From positions 1-58,385 of IMG/VR virus record IMGVR_UViG_3300030294_000039: a DNA stretch of 58,385 bases. One strand, written 5' to 3'. Of this stretch, positions 1 through 8,517 are shown one piece after another (position 1 is the first letter of the stretch; each line of letters starts with the position of its first letter). The stretch comes from a virus. The translations under genes were made by a program, and so were the position numbers. The notes below the pieces were generated by a model, which did not search any database, had not been told where the DNA came from, and worked only from the letters and a program-made list of their open reading frames with translations.

Positions 1-1
1 T

Positions 2-859
2 AGTAAATATATGATTGATGACAGAAAGTGTATAATTGATAGTATATTTGATATGTATGGTAAAAATAAGAAGATTCAAAATAAATTAGATGTTATATCT
101 GCGCCATTGATTCAAGCTGCTATGGATTTATCTTTTGGTATTATGACTGAAATTCCTAAATCTCCAGAAGATACATTTCAAAGATTGGGTAGACTTAATA
201 GATGGGGAGAATATGATGTAGTTGATTATAATATTTTAGTTAATATTAATGATAAAAAAATAAATTTAAGTGAATTAGCTTCAATTAATCTTACTTATGA
301 CATAAAATTAAATAAATTGTGGATTGATTATTTAAAAAATAATATTATTGATAAATATGAATATACATTAGATGAATTGTACATTAAATACAATGTTTTT
401 AATTCAATGTATAAAAAAGAAATAAATGAATATATTAATGATAGATACATTAAAAGTAGAGAATCATTATCTAAATTATTTCCAAGAAAATATATAAATA
501 AAGATACAAAAAAAATAGTATCATCAGGTTCTAAACTTAGGGACAATGGATCAAATAATATTTATTGTATATATAAAATATATAATACTGATGAGTATAC
601 AGATGTATTTAGTATTGATTCTAATGGTTCAGATATGGATAAACATGAAGATAATACTACTCAAACTAATCAGATTCGTTCTATTAAGAAATTGTTAACT
701 GATAGTAGATTTGAATATAATAAACATAGATTATTAACAGGTAACAAATTTACTAGTAATAAATTATTTGAATCTGCAAAAAATCCTAAGACTCCATATA
801 TTTGTTACCATAAAGAATATCATCCAAAATTAGGGCTTATATCAATTTATTTATTATAA
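2..859 (+). CDS. Cas3-like SF2 helicase, C-terminal part (5' truncated by window edge)
   Basis: The reading frame is open to the window start, so this is the 3' part of a larger gene. It carries an SF2 motif V-like stretch (VISAPLIQAAMDLSF) followed by motif VI (QRLGRLNRWGE), in the arrangement of CRISPR-associated Cas3 helicases, and an upstream SKYMIDDR resembling their HSR[FY]..DR segment. The remaining 200 residues resemble a Cas3 C-terminal region (SGSKLRDNGSNNIYCIYK). Cas3 unwinds and degrades DNA recruited by Cascade. No other cas gene or CRISPR array is visible here, so partners would lie upstream. A stand-alone Cas3-like phage helicase is the main alternative. Confidence 0.65.
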   Translation, partial: SKYMIDDRKCIIDSIFDMYGKNKKIQNKLDVISAPLIQAAMDLSFGIMTEIPKSPEDTFQRLGRLNRWGEYDVVDYNILVNINDKKINLSELASINLTYDIKLNKLWIDYLKNNIIDKYEYTLDELYIKYNVFNSMYKKEINEYINDRYIKSRESLSKLFPRKYINKDTKKIVSSGSKLRDNGSNNIYCIYKIYNTDEYTDVFSIDSNGSDMDKHEDNTTQTNQIRSIKKLLTDSRFEYNKHRLLTGNKFTSNKLFESAKNPKTPYICYHKEYHPKLGLISIYLL

Positions 860-891
860 TTTGATTAATACAATTATTACCCTCATCTTTG
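860..891 (+). promoter_or_regulatory. Bacteroidota-type promoter (weak)
   Basis: TTTG at 860-863 and CATCTTTG at 884-891 are separated by 20 bases, matching the Bacteroidota -33/-7 pattern (TTTG / TAnnTTTG) with one mismatch in the -7 box. It lies about 40 bases before the 932 gene. Confidence 0.4.
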
Positions 892-931
892 TACACAATA
901 TTTTTAATAACTCACACTAAATAGTAAAATT

Positions 932-1168
932 ATGGGTAAAACACATAAAACATTAGTAAAAGCTAGTTATTTTTTAGAAAGAAAACTGGTAAAATACATT
1001 TCAAATCCAATAGTATATATTGAAGAAGATGGTATTAATGAGAAGAGTTTAAAGATACATTTAGATAATCCAAGCACAAGTTTAATTCATAATATTAATG
1101 AATGTGCGAATGAGACATATTTAAGATTTGGAATTAAGACAGTAATAAGAAAATACATAACTAATTAA
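932..1168 (+). CDS. Small hypothetical protein, 78 aa
   Basis: A basic 78-residue protein with no recognised domain. It stands alone, with a Bacteroidota-like promoter upstream and an intrinsic terminator that begins at its stop codon, so it is probably an independent early transcript. The predicted fold is mixed alpha/beta with no membrane segment. Function is unknown. Confidence 0.7.
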   Translation: MGKTHKTLVKASYFLERKLVKYISNPIVYIEEDGINEKSLKIHLDNPSTSLIHNINECANETYLRFGIKTVIRKYITN

Positions 1169-1200
1169 AAAAGAGAAGAGTTAAATCTTCTCTTTTTTTT
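1167..1200 (+). terminator. Intrinsic terminator
   Basis: The stem AAGAGAAGA / TCTTCTCTT is flanked by an A-run on the left and followed by eight Ts, directly after the 932-1168 gene. Confidence 0.85.
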
Positions 1201-1201
1201 G

Positions 1202-1229
1202 TTTGTGTCAAATATTATCCTTACATTTG
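1202..1229 (+). promoter_or_regulatory. Bacteroidota-type promoter for the SF2 helicase
   Basis: TACATTTG at 1222-1229 fits TAnnTTTG exactly, and TTTG at 1202-1205 is a possible -33 box with short spacing (16 bases). The helicase starts 23 bases downstream. Confidence 0.5.
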
Positions 1230-1251
1230 TAAATAATTTTAAATAAATATC

Positions 1252-3216
1252 ATGACAAAAAGTAATAATATCAATAATGTTAAACATCCCATTATTAGAA
1301 CAAAAAGTTTACGTAATGGTTCTGTAACAAAAAACAACAAGTCATATATAAGAACATATGATTTAAGTCGTTATAGTAATGATCAGTTAGTGAATGCATT
1401 ATATAGCAAAAAGTGGAACACAAACAGAAGAAGATTTATTGCTGATATATACTATTTATTAGATGAAAGGATTGCAGCAGGAAAATGTACTAAATATGAA
1501 ATTGACAATTTGAAATATTTAGCTAATATAAAAAAGCATAATATAGTAAAATCTGTCAATAATAATAGTAGAACAACTACCACAAATACTACAATTCCAG
1601 TCTCTAATAGTTTAGTTAGTTTAAAATATCGTATCAATAGTTTATCAAATGAAATATTTCGTATTACTGGTGCTAGATTTAAAAAGCTAAACAGGACTGA
1701 TGATGTATCAGATAAAGCACATGTATTTTATGATCAGATTTTTGCTTCATTACATTGTATACATAATATGTTGATGGCAAAAGATAATTATAAACATAGT
1801 AGATATAATATGTTAACTGCAGAAACTCAAGCAGGAAAAACAGGAGTTGTTCGTAATGTAATATTTTTATTGGAAACTTATCCTAAATTGAGAGAATATC
1901 TTGGTTTAGAATTTGGAGGTAGCGTAATAATAACTCCAATGTGTGACAATGCAAATAAAGAACAATTAAAAACTGATATTTCACATGGCGAATGCAGACA
2001 AGACAATCAAAAACTTTTAAAGTCAAAAGGAATCATGCATAATCCAGATATGCTTAGTTGGTCAAGAAATAATCAATATGGAAACTTGCATGACTGTATT
2101 ATATTTGTAGATGAATCTCACTTAGCATCAGGTGTTAGTGGTGCTATGAATAGTTATCTTCAAAAAAATAATATAAATTTGAATGGCTCTACTAATTTAT
2201 CTAAAAATAACATTTTTTTATTCACAATATCAGCTACTCCATATGAAGAGCATGTTGGTAATTTGTTATTTAAAAAAAAGAATACAATAGAGTTAGCTCA
2301 TGGACCTAATTATAAAGGATTGGATTATTTTTTGAAAAACAATTTTTTTAGACAATCATTTGATTTGTCAACTACTGAAGGTGAGAATCATTTTAAGAAT
2401 GAAGTAGAAAGTTTCAATCATAAAATTGGTTATTATATTGTCAGAATAAATATTAGTACAGATACTGATAATTTGATACCAGAAGGATTTTCAACTTTAA
2501 CATATTTTGAGAAAGATAAAGAAGTTATTAATGAAACATTGAGAAAAATACCTGATACACCTACTCTTATATTTGTAAAAGAGAAAATGAAACAATCATA
2601 TCAATTAGATAAACAAAATATTGTAATGATGTTTGATAGATCAGTTGTTCATGATTCTGATTATAGAACAAGTTTTATTGTACAAAGTTTTGCAGGTAGA
2701 TTTTGTGGATATCATAATTATAATGCTATTATATACACAGAAATAAATGATGTGAAACTTCATTTAGATTATTTAAAAAATAAAAATCATGTACCACACT
2801 GTAAGCGTGTTAATAATGATAAGAAATTTTCATTCAAGGAAAAAAATAAATCACAGCAGTCATCATATAGTAATAAAAATGACTTATCATATGCAAATAA
2901 CTTTACATTAAAGATTGGATATAAAACACAGAATGATGGTTATATAACATTAAACAATAATATCATAACAATATATTTAGATAATAAGAGGAATTTAGTA
3001 TTATCTAAAAAATCAAAAGTTGAAACAGAATTTCTTTCTTCTTATATTGAAGACTATGTTGTTTGCTCAGATATTAAAACACCTTGTAATTCATTTTTAG
3101 ATGCTAAGAATGCACTTGAATCGTATTGTAAGATAGTATCATCAAAAACAAAAATTGATGATGTGAAAACAAAAAATGGTAAAAAATTCATTGAATTATT
3201 GGAGTTTAATTTTTGA
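1252..3216 (+). CDS. Divergent superfamily 2 (DEAD/DEAH-like) helicase
   Basis: The 654-residue protein shows ordered helicase motifs. Walker A is AETQAGKTG (around residue 189), motif II VDESH (around 286), motif III TISATPYEE (around 325), and a motif VI-like QSFAGRFCGY (around 480). The first 110 residues are basic and low in complexity, with a Thr/Asn-rich stretch. About 130 C-terminal residues lack motifs. It should be an ATP-dependent nucleic-acid translocase, perhaps for phage replication, recombination or transcription. Walker A has QAGKT where GxGKT is usual, so it is a divergent family. The preceding promoter suggests early expression. The exact family is not certain. Confidence 0.75.
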   Translation: MTKSNNINNVKHPIIRTKSLRNGSVTKNNKSYIRTYDLSRYSNDQLVNALYSKKWNTNRRRFIADIYYLLDERIAAGKCTKYEIDNLKYLANIKKHNIVKSVNNNSRTTTTNTTIPVSNSLVSLKYRINSLSNEIFRITGARFKKLNRTDDVSDKAHVFYDQIFASLHCIHNMLMAKDNYKHSRYNMLTAETQAGKTGVVRNVIFLLETYPKLREYLGLEFGGSVIITPMCDNANKEQLKTDISHGECRQDNQKLLKSKGIMHNPDMLSWSRNNQYGNLHDCIIFVDESHLASGVSGAMNSYLQKNNINLNGSTNLSKNNIFLFTISATPYEEHVGNLLFKKKNTIELAHGPNYKGLDYFLKNNFFRQSFDLSTTEGENHFKNEVESFNHKIGYYIVRINISTDTDNLIPEGFSTLTYFEKDKEVINETLRKIPDTPTLIFVKEKMKQSYQLDKQNIVMMFDRSVVHDSDYRTSFIVQSFAGRFCGYHNYNAIIYTEINDVKLHLDYLKNKNHVPHCKRVNNDKKFSFKEKNKSQQSSYSNKNDLSYANNFTLKIGYKTQNDGYITLNNNIITIYLDNKRNLVLSKKSKVETEFLSSYIEDYVVCSDIKTPCNSFLDAKNALESYCKIVSSKTKIDDVKTKNGKKFIELLEFNF

Positions 3217-3267
3217 TTTTTTATTAACTACTATTAACAAAAAAATATAAATTTATATTGTATATTT

Positions 3268-3299
3268 TTTGCTTATTTAAATAATTTTTAGTATCTTCG
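3268..3299 (+). promoter_or_regulatory. Bacteroidota-type promoter
   Basis: TTTG at 3268-3271 and TATCTTCG at 3292-3299 are spaced by 20 bases. The -7 box departs from TAnnTTTG by one base. The next gene starts at 3344. Confidence 0.5.
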
Positions 3300-3343
3300 A
3301 TAGAAAGATATTAATTATTAATTTAAAAATTTAAAAATATAGC

Positions 3344-4120
3344 ATGAATTTATTGAATATTGAGCAAAACGTTGAAAAACAAGTAGTAAAATGTGAACAC
3401 ATAGTAGGAGCAAAGATTAAAACTAAATGGACTAAAAATGATGTTATTATAGCTTTTCTTTATACAAAATTTACATTAAGAAAAGTTGGAGTTACAGATG
3501 AAGCTACACAACTTGAGAATTTTGTTAATGAATATATTGGTTCTATTTCGAACTCATTGAAAATGGAATCACTGAATATTAAATATTTATTGTGTTTAAA
3601 ACATAATGAGCAACCAGAAGGATTAGAACATTATTCAAAAACACAGGAACTTGTTGTTAATGAATATGATAAATATAGTGAGAATGAATTATCAGAAATT
3701 GTAAACTTAATATTAGACAGTATGACTGAAGAAGAAAAATTGAAAAACATGGAAATGGCGGATGGAGTTAATGCAGAGATTAATGCAGAGAAAGAAAAAC
3801 ATCGTTTAGAAGTTCTTGCAAAAAAAGAAGAGAAAGCAAGATTAGCTCTTGTTAAAAAAACTCAGAAAGAAAAATACACAACCACATCAACAGATTATAA
3901 GCCAATGACATTTAAGCAGATGAATCCATCCAAGAAAAAATATGTTGCTAGCATTGTGAGTAATGTATTTGCAAATATTGGAGATGTTCTTGATCACAAA
4001 AAATATGGCAAAGGCTCTGTTAAAGATATAGTTGGAGACAGAATTACAATTAACTTTCGTGATAAAGCAGTAGGAAGTAAAATTTTATTGTTTGATGAAA
4101 AGTTTTTCAATTTAGTTTAA
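3344..4120 (+). CDS. Protein with PcrA/UvrD-type C-terminal tudor-like domain (paralogue 1)
   Basis: A 258-residue paralogue of the 8518-9267 product. The N-terminal domain (about residues 25-125) has the pattern WTKNDVIIA, IGS...SLKME.LNI, HNE.PEGL..YSK, and looks like a helical nucleic-acid-binding module. A charged helix (about 125-190) follows. The C-terminal 55 residues (IGDVLDHKKYGKGSVKDI and IKINF-like strands) match the tudor-like domain at the C-terminus of PcrA/UvrD helicases, which contacts RNA polymerase. No helicase motif is present. A role in redirecting host RNA polymerase is an inference. It has its own promoter and terminator. Confidence 0.6.
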   Translation: MNLLNIEQNVEKQVVKCEHIVGAKIKTKWTKNDVIIAFLYTKFTLRKVGVTDEATQLENFVNEYIGSISNSLKMESLNIKYLLCLKHNEQPEGLEHYSKTQELVVNEYDKYSENELSEIVNLILDSMTEEEKLKNMEMADGVNAEINAEKEKHRLEVLAKKEEKARLALVKKTQKEKYTTTSTDYKPMTFKQMNPSKKKYVASIVSNVFANIGDVLDHKKYGKGSVKDIVGDRITINFRDKAVGSKILLFDEKFFNLV

Positions 4121-4131
4121 ATAATATTAAA

Positions 4132-4171
4132 TGCAAGAAAACACCAGATTTAATCTTGTGTTTTTCTTGCA
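4132..4171 (+). terminator. Intrinsic terminator
   Basis: A long inverted repeat (GCAAGAAAA / TTTTTCTTGC with an inner ACAC..AGAT / ATCT..TGTG stem) follows the 3344-4120 gene. Confidence 0.75.
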
Positions 4172-4197
4172 TAATTGAATTATTATTAGTATATTTG
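4167..4197 (+). promoter_or_regulatory. Bacteroidota-type promoter for the lipoprotein operon
   Basis: TTG at 4167-4169 and TATATTTG at 4190-4197 are separated by 20 bases, and the -7 box is a full TAnnTTTG match. The lipoprotein gene starts at 4222. Confidence 0.6.
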
Positions 4198-4221
4198 TAT
4201 ATAAAATAATAATAATAAAAT

Positions 4222-4599
4222 ATGATTTATAGAAAAATAATATTAATATTAATCTGTGTTATTTTTAGTATATCATGTACAAGTAAAAAAGACAGAAGAA
4301 CTGAAAAATATATTGAAAGTAGTCTAATATCAAAAATATCTGAATATCAAAAAAACAATAATATTTATGCTACATATACATATGATGAAATGAAATCATC
4401 TATTGTTAATGATAGTATAAGTTTTTATGTTTTAAATTATGATATTACTGATATGTATGGTATAAAAAGAAAATCTTTTGTTTATGGATATTTCAATATG
4501 AATACTGGATATGATGTGACAGATGAAGATGGTTATAATGATGATAGTGATGATAGTTATGATAGTTATGATAGATTTATGAATACCCAAATTTTTTAA
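4222..4599 (+). CDS. Putative phage lipoprotein, 125 aa
   Basis: The N-terminus is a lipoprotein signal: MIYRK, a hydrophobic stretch, then a lipobox ending ISC at Cys19 followed by TSKKD. The mature part has no recognised domain and ends in an Asp/Tyr/Ser-rich acidic tail. A full Bacteroidota promoter sits just upstream, so early expression is likely. A lipoprotein expressed early by a phage could act in superinfection exclusion, but that is inference. The next gene starts 4 bases after its stop. Confidence 0.7.
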   Translation: MIYRKIILILICVIFSISCTSKKDRRTEKYIESSLISKISEYQKNNNIYATYTYDEMKSSIVNDSISFYVLNYDITDMYGIKRKSFVYGYFNMNTGYDVTDEDGYNDDSDDSYDSYDRFMNTQIF

Positions 4600-4603
4600 T
4601 GTT

Positions 4604-4972
4604 ATGGTGCTTGGTAAATTATATCGTAAAGATTTAAATAAAAATGAAAAACAAGTTTATGATCATGTTAAAAAATTGAGACACGGTGAACTTGTTGGAT
4701 TCACAATAGGTAATAAAAATGGTGATGATTCTTTTATTTGGAAACTAAATTTTAATGGAATAGAAAAATGTGAATTATATGGCAAATCACTCTATGATAA
4801 TAAACAATATTCTTTTAAATTTGTAACTGAATATGATGGTTACACAAGTAAATTGTCTAATTTTGATTATATGCTAATATATGTAATGAATTGGTATTAT
4901 AATTGTATTGATGAATATTTGATAATATCTTCACGTAGGAAAAAATTAATTCAAATTAATAACAAACTATAA
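4604..4972 (+). CDS. Hypothetical protein with tag-B-like C-terminus
   Basis: A 122-residue protein with no recognised domain, composed of short strands and basic segments. The C-terminus (ISSRRKKLIQINNKL) fits the tag-B motif R-[KR]-x-K-[IL]-x-x-[IL] shared by many unrelated small proteins in this window. It lies 4 bases after the lipoprotein gene and is probably cotranscribed with it. Confidence 0.6.
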   Translation: MVLGKLYRKDLNKNEKQVYDHVKKLRHGELVGFTIGNKNGDDSFIWKLNFNGIEKCELYGKSLYDNKQYSFKFVTEYDGYTSKLSNFDYMLIYVMNWYYNCIDEYLIISSRRKKLIQINNKL

Positions 4973-5026
4973 TATTTACAACTATTTAAAAACCTCATAC
5001 TGATTAGGTTAAGTGTAATTTTAATT

Positions 5027-5536
5027 ATGAAAAAAATTGGAATATTTTTGTTGTGTATTTTATTTTTAGTGTCATGTCAACTAAATGATTCAAAAAAAAC
5101 GGAAGAATGTAAAGTTGAAAAACAAAATTTTAAAGGTTTTTGTGATTTAATGATTGGTTCAGATTTCAAATCTATACCATCATATAATAAATTTAAAAAA
5201 ACGAATGAAGATTTGTATTATGCTGATACATATGAATTATCTAAAGATATTGGTTGTGTTTCTTTTGTTCGTGTTATGCTGAAAAATGGTAGAATAAAGG
5301 ATGTAGGATTTACAAGCAGCAGCATATCAAATAAAAATAAATTAGATTCATGCTTTAAATCATATAATTCAATCTATTTAAATCTTTCACCTTCTAATAA
5401 AAATAGAAAAGACTATAAATCAAATGATGATGTCATAATAACAACATTAATATTAAATAGTGAATATTTATATCATATGTATGGTCATAATCCAATTAAT
5501 TATTTTTATTTTGATTCAACTGGATTAGGTATCTGA
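5027..5536 (+). CDS. Putative phage lipoprotein, 169 aa
   Basis: A classic lipoprotein signal (MKKIGIFLLCILFLVSC, lipid-modified Cys17). The mature domain has several Cys residues (around 27, 39, 85 and 111) and no recognised fold. A terminator follows, closing the 4222-5536 group that contains two lipoproteins. Surface display on the infected cell is likely. A function in exclusion or host-surface change is only inference. Confidence 0.7.
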   Translation: MKKIGIFLLCILFLVSCQLNDSKKTEECKVEKQNFKGFCDLMIGSDFKSIPSYNKFKKTNEDLYYADTYELSKDIGCVSFVRVMLKNGRIKDVGFTSSSISNKNKLDSCFKSYNSIYLNLSPSNKNRKDYKSNDDVIITTLILNSEYLYHMYGHNPINYFYFDSTGLGI

Positions 5537-5551
5537 TTAATATCTGGTAAT

Positions 5552-5585
5552 AAAAAAGAGAATATTTTAATATTCTCTTTTTTTT
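5552..5585 (+). terminator. Intrinsic terminator
   Basis: The stem AAAAAGAGAATATT / AATATTCTCTTTTT is followed by a T-run, after the second lipoprotein gene. Confidence 0.8.
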
Positions 5586-5607
5586 ATATATACAACAAAA
5601 AAATCTC

Positions 5608-5868
5608 ATGAAAATATATAATTGTTTAAAAAAGGTAAATACTGAGGTTGAACCAACTGAAGTTGAATGTAGTCAAGCTGAATATTGTCCAACATATTTA
5701 GCATATTTAGGTAAATATGGTGAAGGATCAAAAGAAATTAAAATATGCAAAAATTCAGATTCTGGATATTGTACTAAATATCATCTCATAAATCAATATA
5801 AATGGAATGAATTGACTGATGAAGAAAAAATAAAATTGGTAAAAAATATTATCATAAAGGAAGAATAA
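5608..5868 (+). CDS. Cys-rich small protein, 86 aa
   Basis: Cysteines at about positions 6, 21, 27, 47 and 55 with nearby His suggest a small metal-binding domain. No family is recognised. It converges on the Cys-rich gene at 5870, with only one base between the two stops. Confidence 0.55.
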   Translation: MKIYNCLKKVNTEVEPTEVECSQAEYCPTYLAYLGKYGEGSKEIKICKNSDSGYCTKYHLINQYKWNELTDEEKIKLVKNIIIKEE

Positions 5869-5869
5869 T

Positions 5870-6124
5870 TTAATATTCTAAATCATTAGAGTTTAATTTG
5901 TCAATTTTGTCTTTTCTATCTTTTAATAAGAAATATTTATTCTCATCTACAAATAATCTACAAGATATACTATCATTAACTATATCATTAAAATATGGAC
6001 TATTTAAATTGTCACATGTTGTGTGAGTACTCTCATTATTATTAAATTCTTTACATAAATCATCTAGTAATATTGAAGTGTGTGAGTATTTTGAATACAT
6101 ACAGTTTAAGCAGTTATCATTCAT
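5870..6124 (-). CDS. Cys-rich small protein with tag-B C-terminus
   Basis: 84 residues with an N-terminal C-x2-C (MNDNCLNC) and further Cys at about 24, 37 and 55, suggesting zinc binding. The C-terminal region LLKDRKDKIDKLN fits the tag-B motif, followed by six more residues. Function unknown. It is 13 bases downstream of the ankyrin gene at 6138-7310. Confidence 0.6.
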   Translation of the reverse strand: MNDNCLNCMYSKYSHTSILLDDLCKEFNNNESTHTTCDNLNSPYFNDIVNDSISCRLFVDENKYFLLKDRKDKIDKLNSNDLEY

Positions 6125-6137
6125 GTGTTGTTTTTTA

Positions 6138-7310
6138 TTATAGGTTAAATTTACTTGTATTTATTAAATAATCAAATTCTTTCTCTATTTTAGGATTTAA
6201 AATGTCTTTAATATATTTTAAATTATCTATGTTGTCATCTAATATTGTTTTCTGATAGTCATATGATTTTAATATACTAATATCCATATGTCTTAATTTT
6301 GATATGATAGATGGATATTGTTTCATTTTATTAATCCAAAAATCCTCATTGTAATTAGTTATGAATTCAGTAGTGAATGAATTTTCATATTTACCATCAT
6401 AATTACTTATAATCCAATATGCTAATTCTAAATACTTTGTACTTAAAATTTTACCATTTCTATAATACTTAAAAGGTAATCCTTGTATTATAGAATAACC
6501 TTTATCTTTTACTTTATCAAGTATAACTCTTACAAATCTATCTAATTTTTCACTTATCATTAATGAAATCAAGTTATCTAATCTATATTGATATTTATCT
6601 TCTGAATGTGTAGCATATGAAGAAAATGAATAATCTTCCTCAATATTTTTAGAGTTAACTAAAAATGATACCGCATCTAAATTACCTTTATGAATAACAT
6701 TATAAATATGCCTATATGTTACTGGTACTCCTAAATTGATTAGATATTTTATAACATCAGGTTTGTCGTTGTATTTTGTTGCATAATCTATACAATTTTC
6801 TGGTGCTCGTGAAAATGTAGCATCTTTCTTTTTATTCGGATCTAATCCTGTGCTAATTAAAAACTTAACAATATCTAATTTTCCTTTAAAACAAGCAGTC
6901 ATTAATAAATCTTGATTGAAAGTTACTCCTAAATCTTTTAATAATTTGAATTTTTTGACATCTGAATTATGGTATACAAGATTATTTAAAAATTCTGGTT
7001 CTTTAATTAATGCTTTATAAATATTATCATTTTTTAATATAGATTTGAAATAAATATAAGGTAGTTCACAAACTGCTGTGTTATTTTTTGAAAATTTTTT
7101 TGCTGGTACATAATCAACTAATTTGACTGCTAATTCTGGAAGCTCTCTACAAGCAAAATAGAATAATCTATCTTCTTCGTATTCTGTTATATTCTTTGTG
7201 TTGATAATATTTATATAATGATTAACATCAATAATAGATTTAAAATCTTCATAAAAGCTATAAAATACTGGCTTTGTCTTTTTCTCATATATTTTAAAAT
7301 TTGTTATCAT
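6138..7310 (-). CDS. Tag-A family ankyrin-repeat protein
   Basis: The start MITNFKIYEKK is chosen over an ATG seven codons upstream because it matches the tag-A N-terminus. The C-terminus is INTSKFNL, the tag-A ending. Between them lie ankyrin-type repeats (for example around residues 115-200, with KLLKDLGVTF, LDIVKFLISTGLDPN, DVIKYLINLGVP). Ankyrin repeats mediate protein binding. This is one of three ankyrin proteins wrapped in the same terminal tags (others at 27198 and 54558), and the largest of them. Confidence 0.75.
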   Translation of the reverse strand: MITNFKIYEKKTKPVFYSFYEDFKSIIDVNHYINIINTKNITEYEEDRLFYFACRELPELAVKLVDYVPAKKFSKNNTAVCELPYIYFKSILKNDNIYKALIKEPEFLNNLVYHNSDVKKFKLLKDLGVTFNQDLLMTACFKGKLDIVKFLISTGLDPNKKKDATFSRAPENCIDYATKYNDKPDVIKYLINLGVPVTYRHIYNVIHKGNLDAVSFLVNSKNIEEDYSFSSYATHSEDKYQYRLDNLISLMISEKLDRFVRVILDKVKDKGYSIIQGLPFKYYRNGKILSTKYLELAYWIISNYDGKYENSFTTEFITNYNEDFWINKMKQYPSIISKLRHMDISILKSYDYQKTILDDNIDNLKYIKDILNPKIEKEFDYLINTSKFNL

Positions 7311-7332
7311 ATCATTATATATAAAAAACAAT

Positions 7333-8094
7333 TTAAAATTTTCTTTCGGTTTCCATTCTTTTCAATGTTTCATATGGTGTTTCTCCTTTTTTCATTGTGT
7401 AGCTACATCCAGTTGTACCTCCTTTCCAGGTACCTTTTCTTTCACCTATATCATCACTAAATTCTATTTCAATGTCTTTCCTTATTAATCTAATATACTT
7501 CAACCAAGTGAGCCATTTCCATCTCCATTCTCTTTCTTCTACTCTAATAGTTGCTAAACAATTTTGTTCTTCACCATATTTTGTTGTATATTTGTAAGTA
7601 TATGTTTCAGAAAAAATAATATCTTTCCATTTTGGATGATTCCAAAACTCCATATTCCTTGATTTTCTTGTTTCACTAAGCCAAGTACCATCTTTGACTA
7701 GACAGCTTGTTCTTATCCATTCCCAATGCCAAGGTAGATAAAAAGATTTGTATGTATAACCATAATTTACACTAAATTGCTTATCAGAAAAAGATATACC
7801 ATATGTTGGTGGAGTAGATTCATCATATAGATTCTTAGTGTATTTTATTTCTATTTTTGATTTTTTATCAGACAATGTTGATAATTTATCTTTTCTAATA
7901 TCTTTAATACTTTTTTTTATTTTAATTTTTTTATAATGTCTCCATGGTAGATTTATAAACAATTTCCCCCATATAAAATATATTTGAAGATTTGGACTTG
8001 GATCAAAATATCCTGCTATATGGTATTTTAAACTAAAACCACTCCAATCAGGAGTAAATTCAATATATTTATTTTTAAATGGTTTCAACTTCAA
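7333..8094 (-). CDS. Conserved phage protein of unknown function, 253 aa
   Basis: A Trp- and Tyr-rich protein with strong conserved-looking features, including GYFDPSPN, LPWRHY, WHWEWIR, the run WRWKWLTW and C-terminal ERKGTWKGGTTGCSYTM with a final KRMETERKF. From memory, this arrangement recurs in otherwise unrelated phages as an uncharacterised protein. The last residues KF are part of that native ending, so I do not count it as tag-A. It overlaps the 8075 gene by 20 bases. Confidence 0.65.
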   Translation of the reverse strand: MKLKPFKNKYIEFTPDWSGFSLKYHIAGYFDPSPNLQIYFIWGKLFINLPWRHYKKIKIKKSIKDIRKDKLSTLSDKKSKIEIKYTKNLYDESTPPTYGISFSDKQFSVNYGYTYKSFYLPWHWEWIRTSCLVKDGTWLSETRKSRNMEFWNHPKWKDIIFSETYTYKYTTKYGEEQNCLATIRVEEREWRWKWLTWLKYIRLIRKDIEIEFSDDIGERKGTWKGGTTGCSYTMKKGETPYETLKRMETERKF

Positions 8095-8389
8095 GTCTTG
8101 TTAATTTTATTATTCTTTTAACTAATATAATATTCTCTGGTAATTTTATGTTGTATAATTTTGTTAATGTGTCTTGTTTGAAATGAAATCCGTGATCATA
8201 ATCATATGCAATTTTTGCAAATTCGTCACCAGCATTCATCCAATCCATCCATTCAACTCCGCTATTATCTAAGCCATATGAAACACATTGTTTATATAGT
8301 TTCAATATTGCTGTTCTATTTTTTATAAATTTAGAGTAGTTGGTTTCTCTTTCGTCGTATTCCATGTTCATATTAGTATAAAATATCAA
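8075..8389 (-). CDS. Hypothetical protein, 104 aa
   Basis: A mostly helical 104-residue protein. Its end overlaps the start of the next gene (7333-8094), implying translational coupling. The real start may be the ATG six codons later (MNMEYDERET). No recognised domain. Confidence 0.55.
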   Translation of the reverse strand: MIFYTNMNMEYDERETNYSKFIKNRTAILKLYKQCVSYGLDNSGVEWMDWMNAGDEFAKIAYDYDHGFHFKQDTLTKLYNIKLPENIILVKRIIKLTRLEVETI

Positions 8390-8417
8390 ATATGTTTTTA
8401 AATCTGATATATTTAAT

Positions 8418-8444
8418 AGTAAAGATAGTAAAGATAGTAAAAAT
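8418..8444. repeat. Tandem 9-bp repeat
   Basis: Three head-to-tail copies of AGTAAAGAT, the last with one change, in the divergent intergenic region between the 8389 and 8518 starts. It could be a regulatory site or a simple slippage repeat. Confidence 0.6.
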
Positions 8445-8517
8445 AATTTGAATTAAAAACACAAAAATTAAATATGTTTTTCAAAAAATTATATATACTG
8501 AAAAATAACAGTTAAAT

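Noticed and set aside
7333-8094. The final Lys-Phe of this protein as a cut tag-A ending
   Set aside because: The whole C-terminus (M-E-x-E-R-K-F) is part of the native protein family as I recall it, and its N-terminus is not tag-like.
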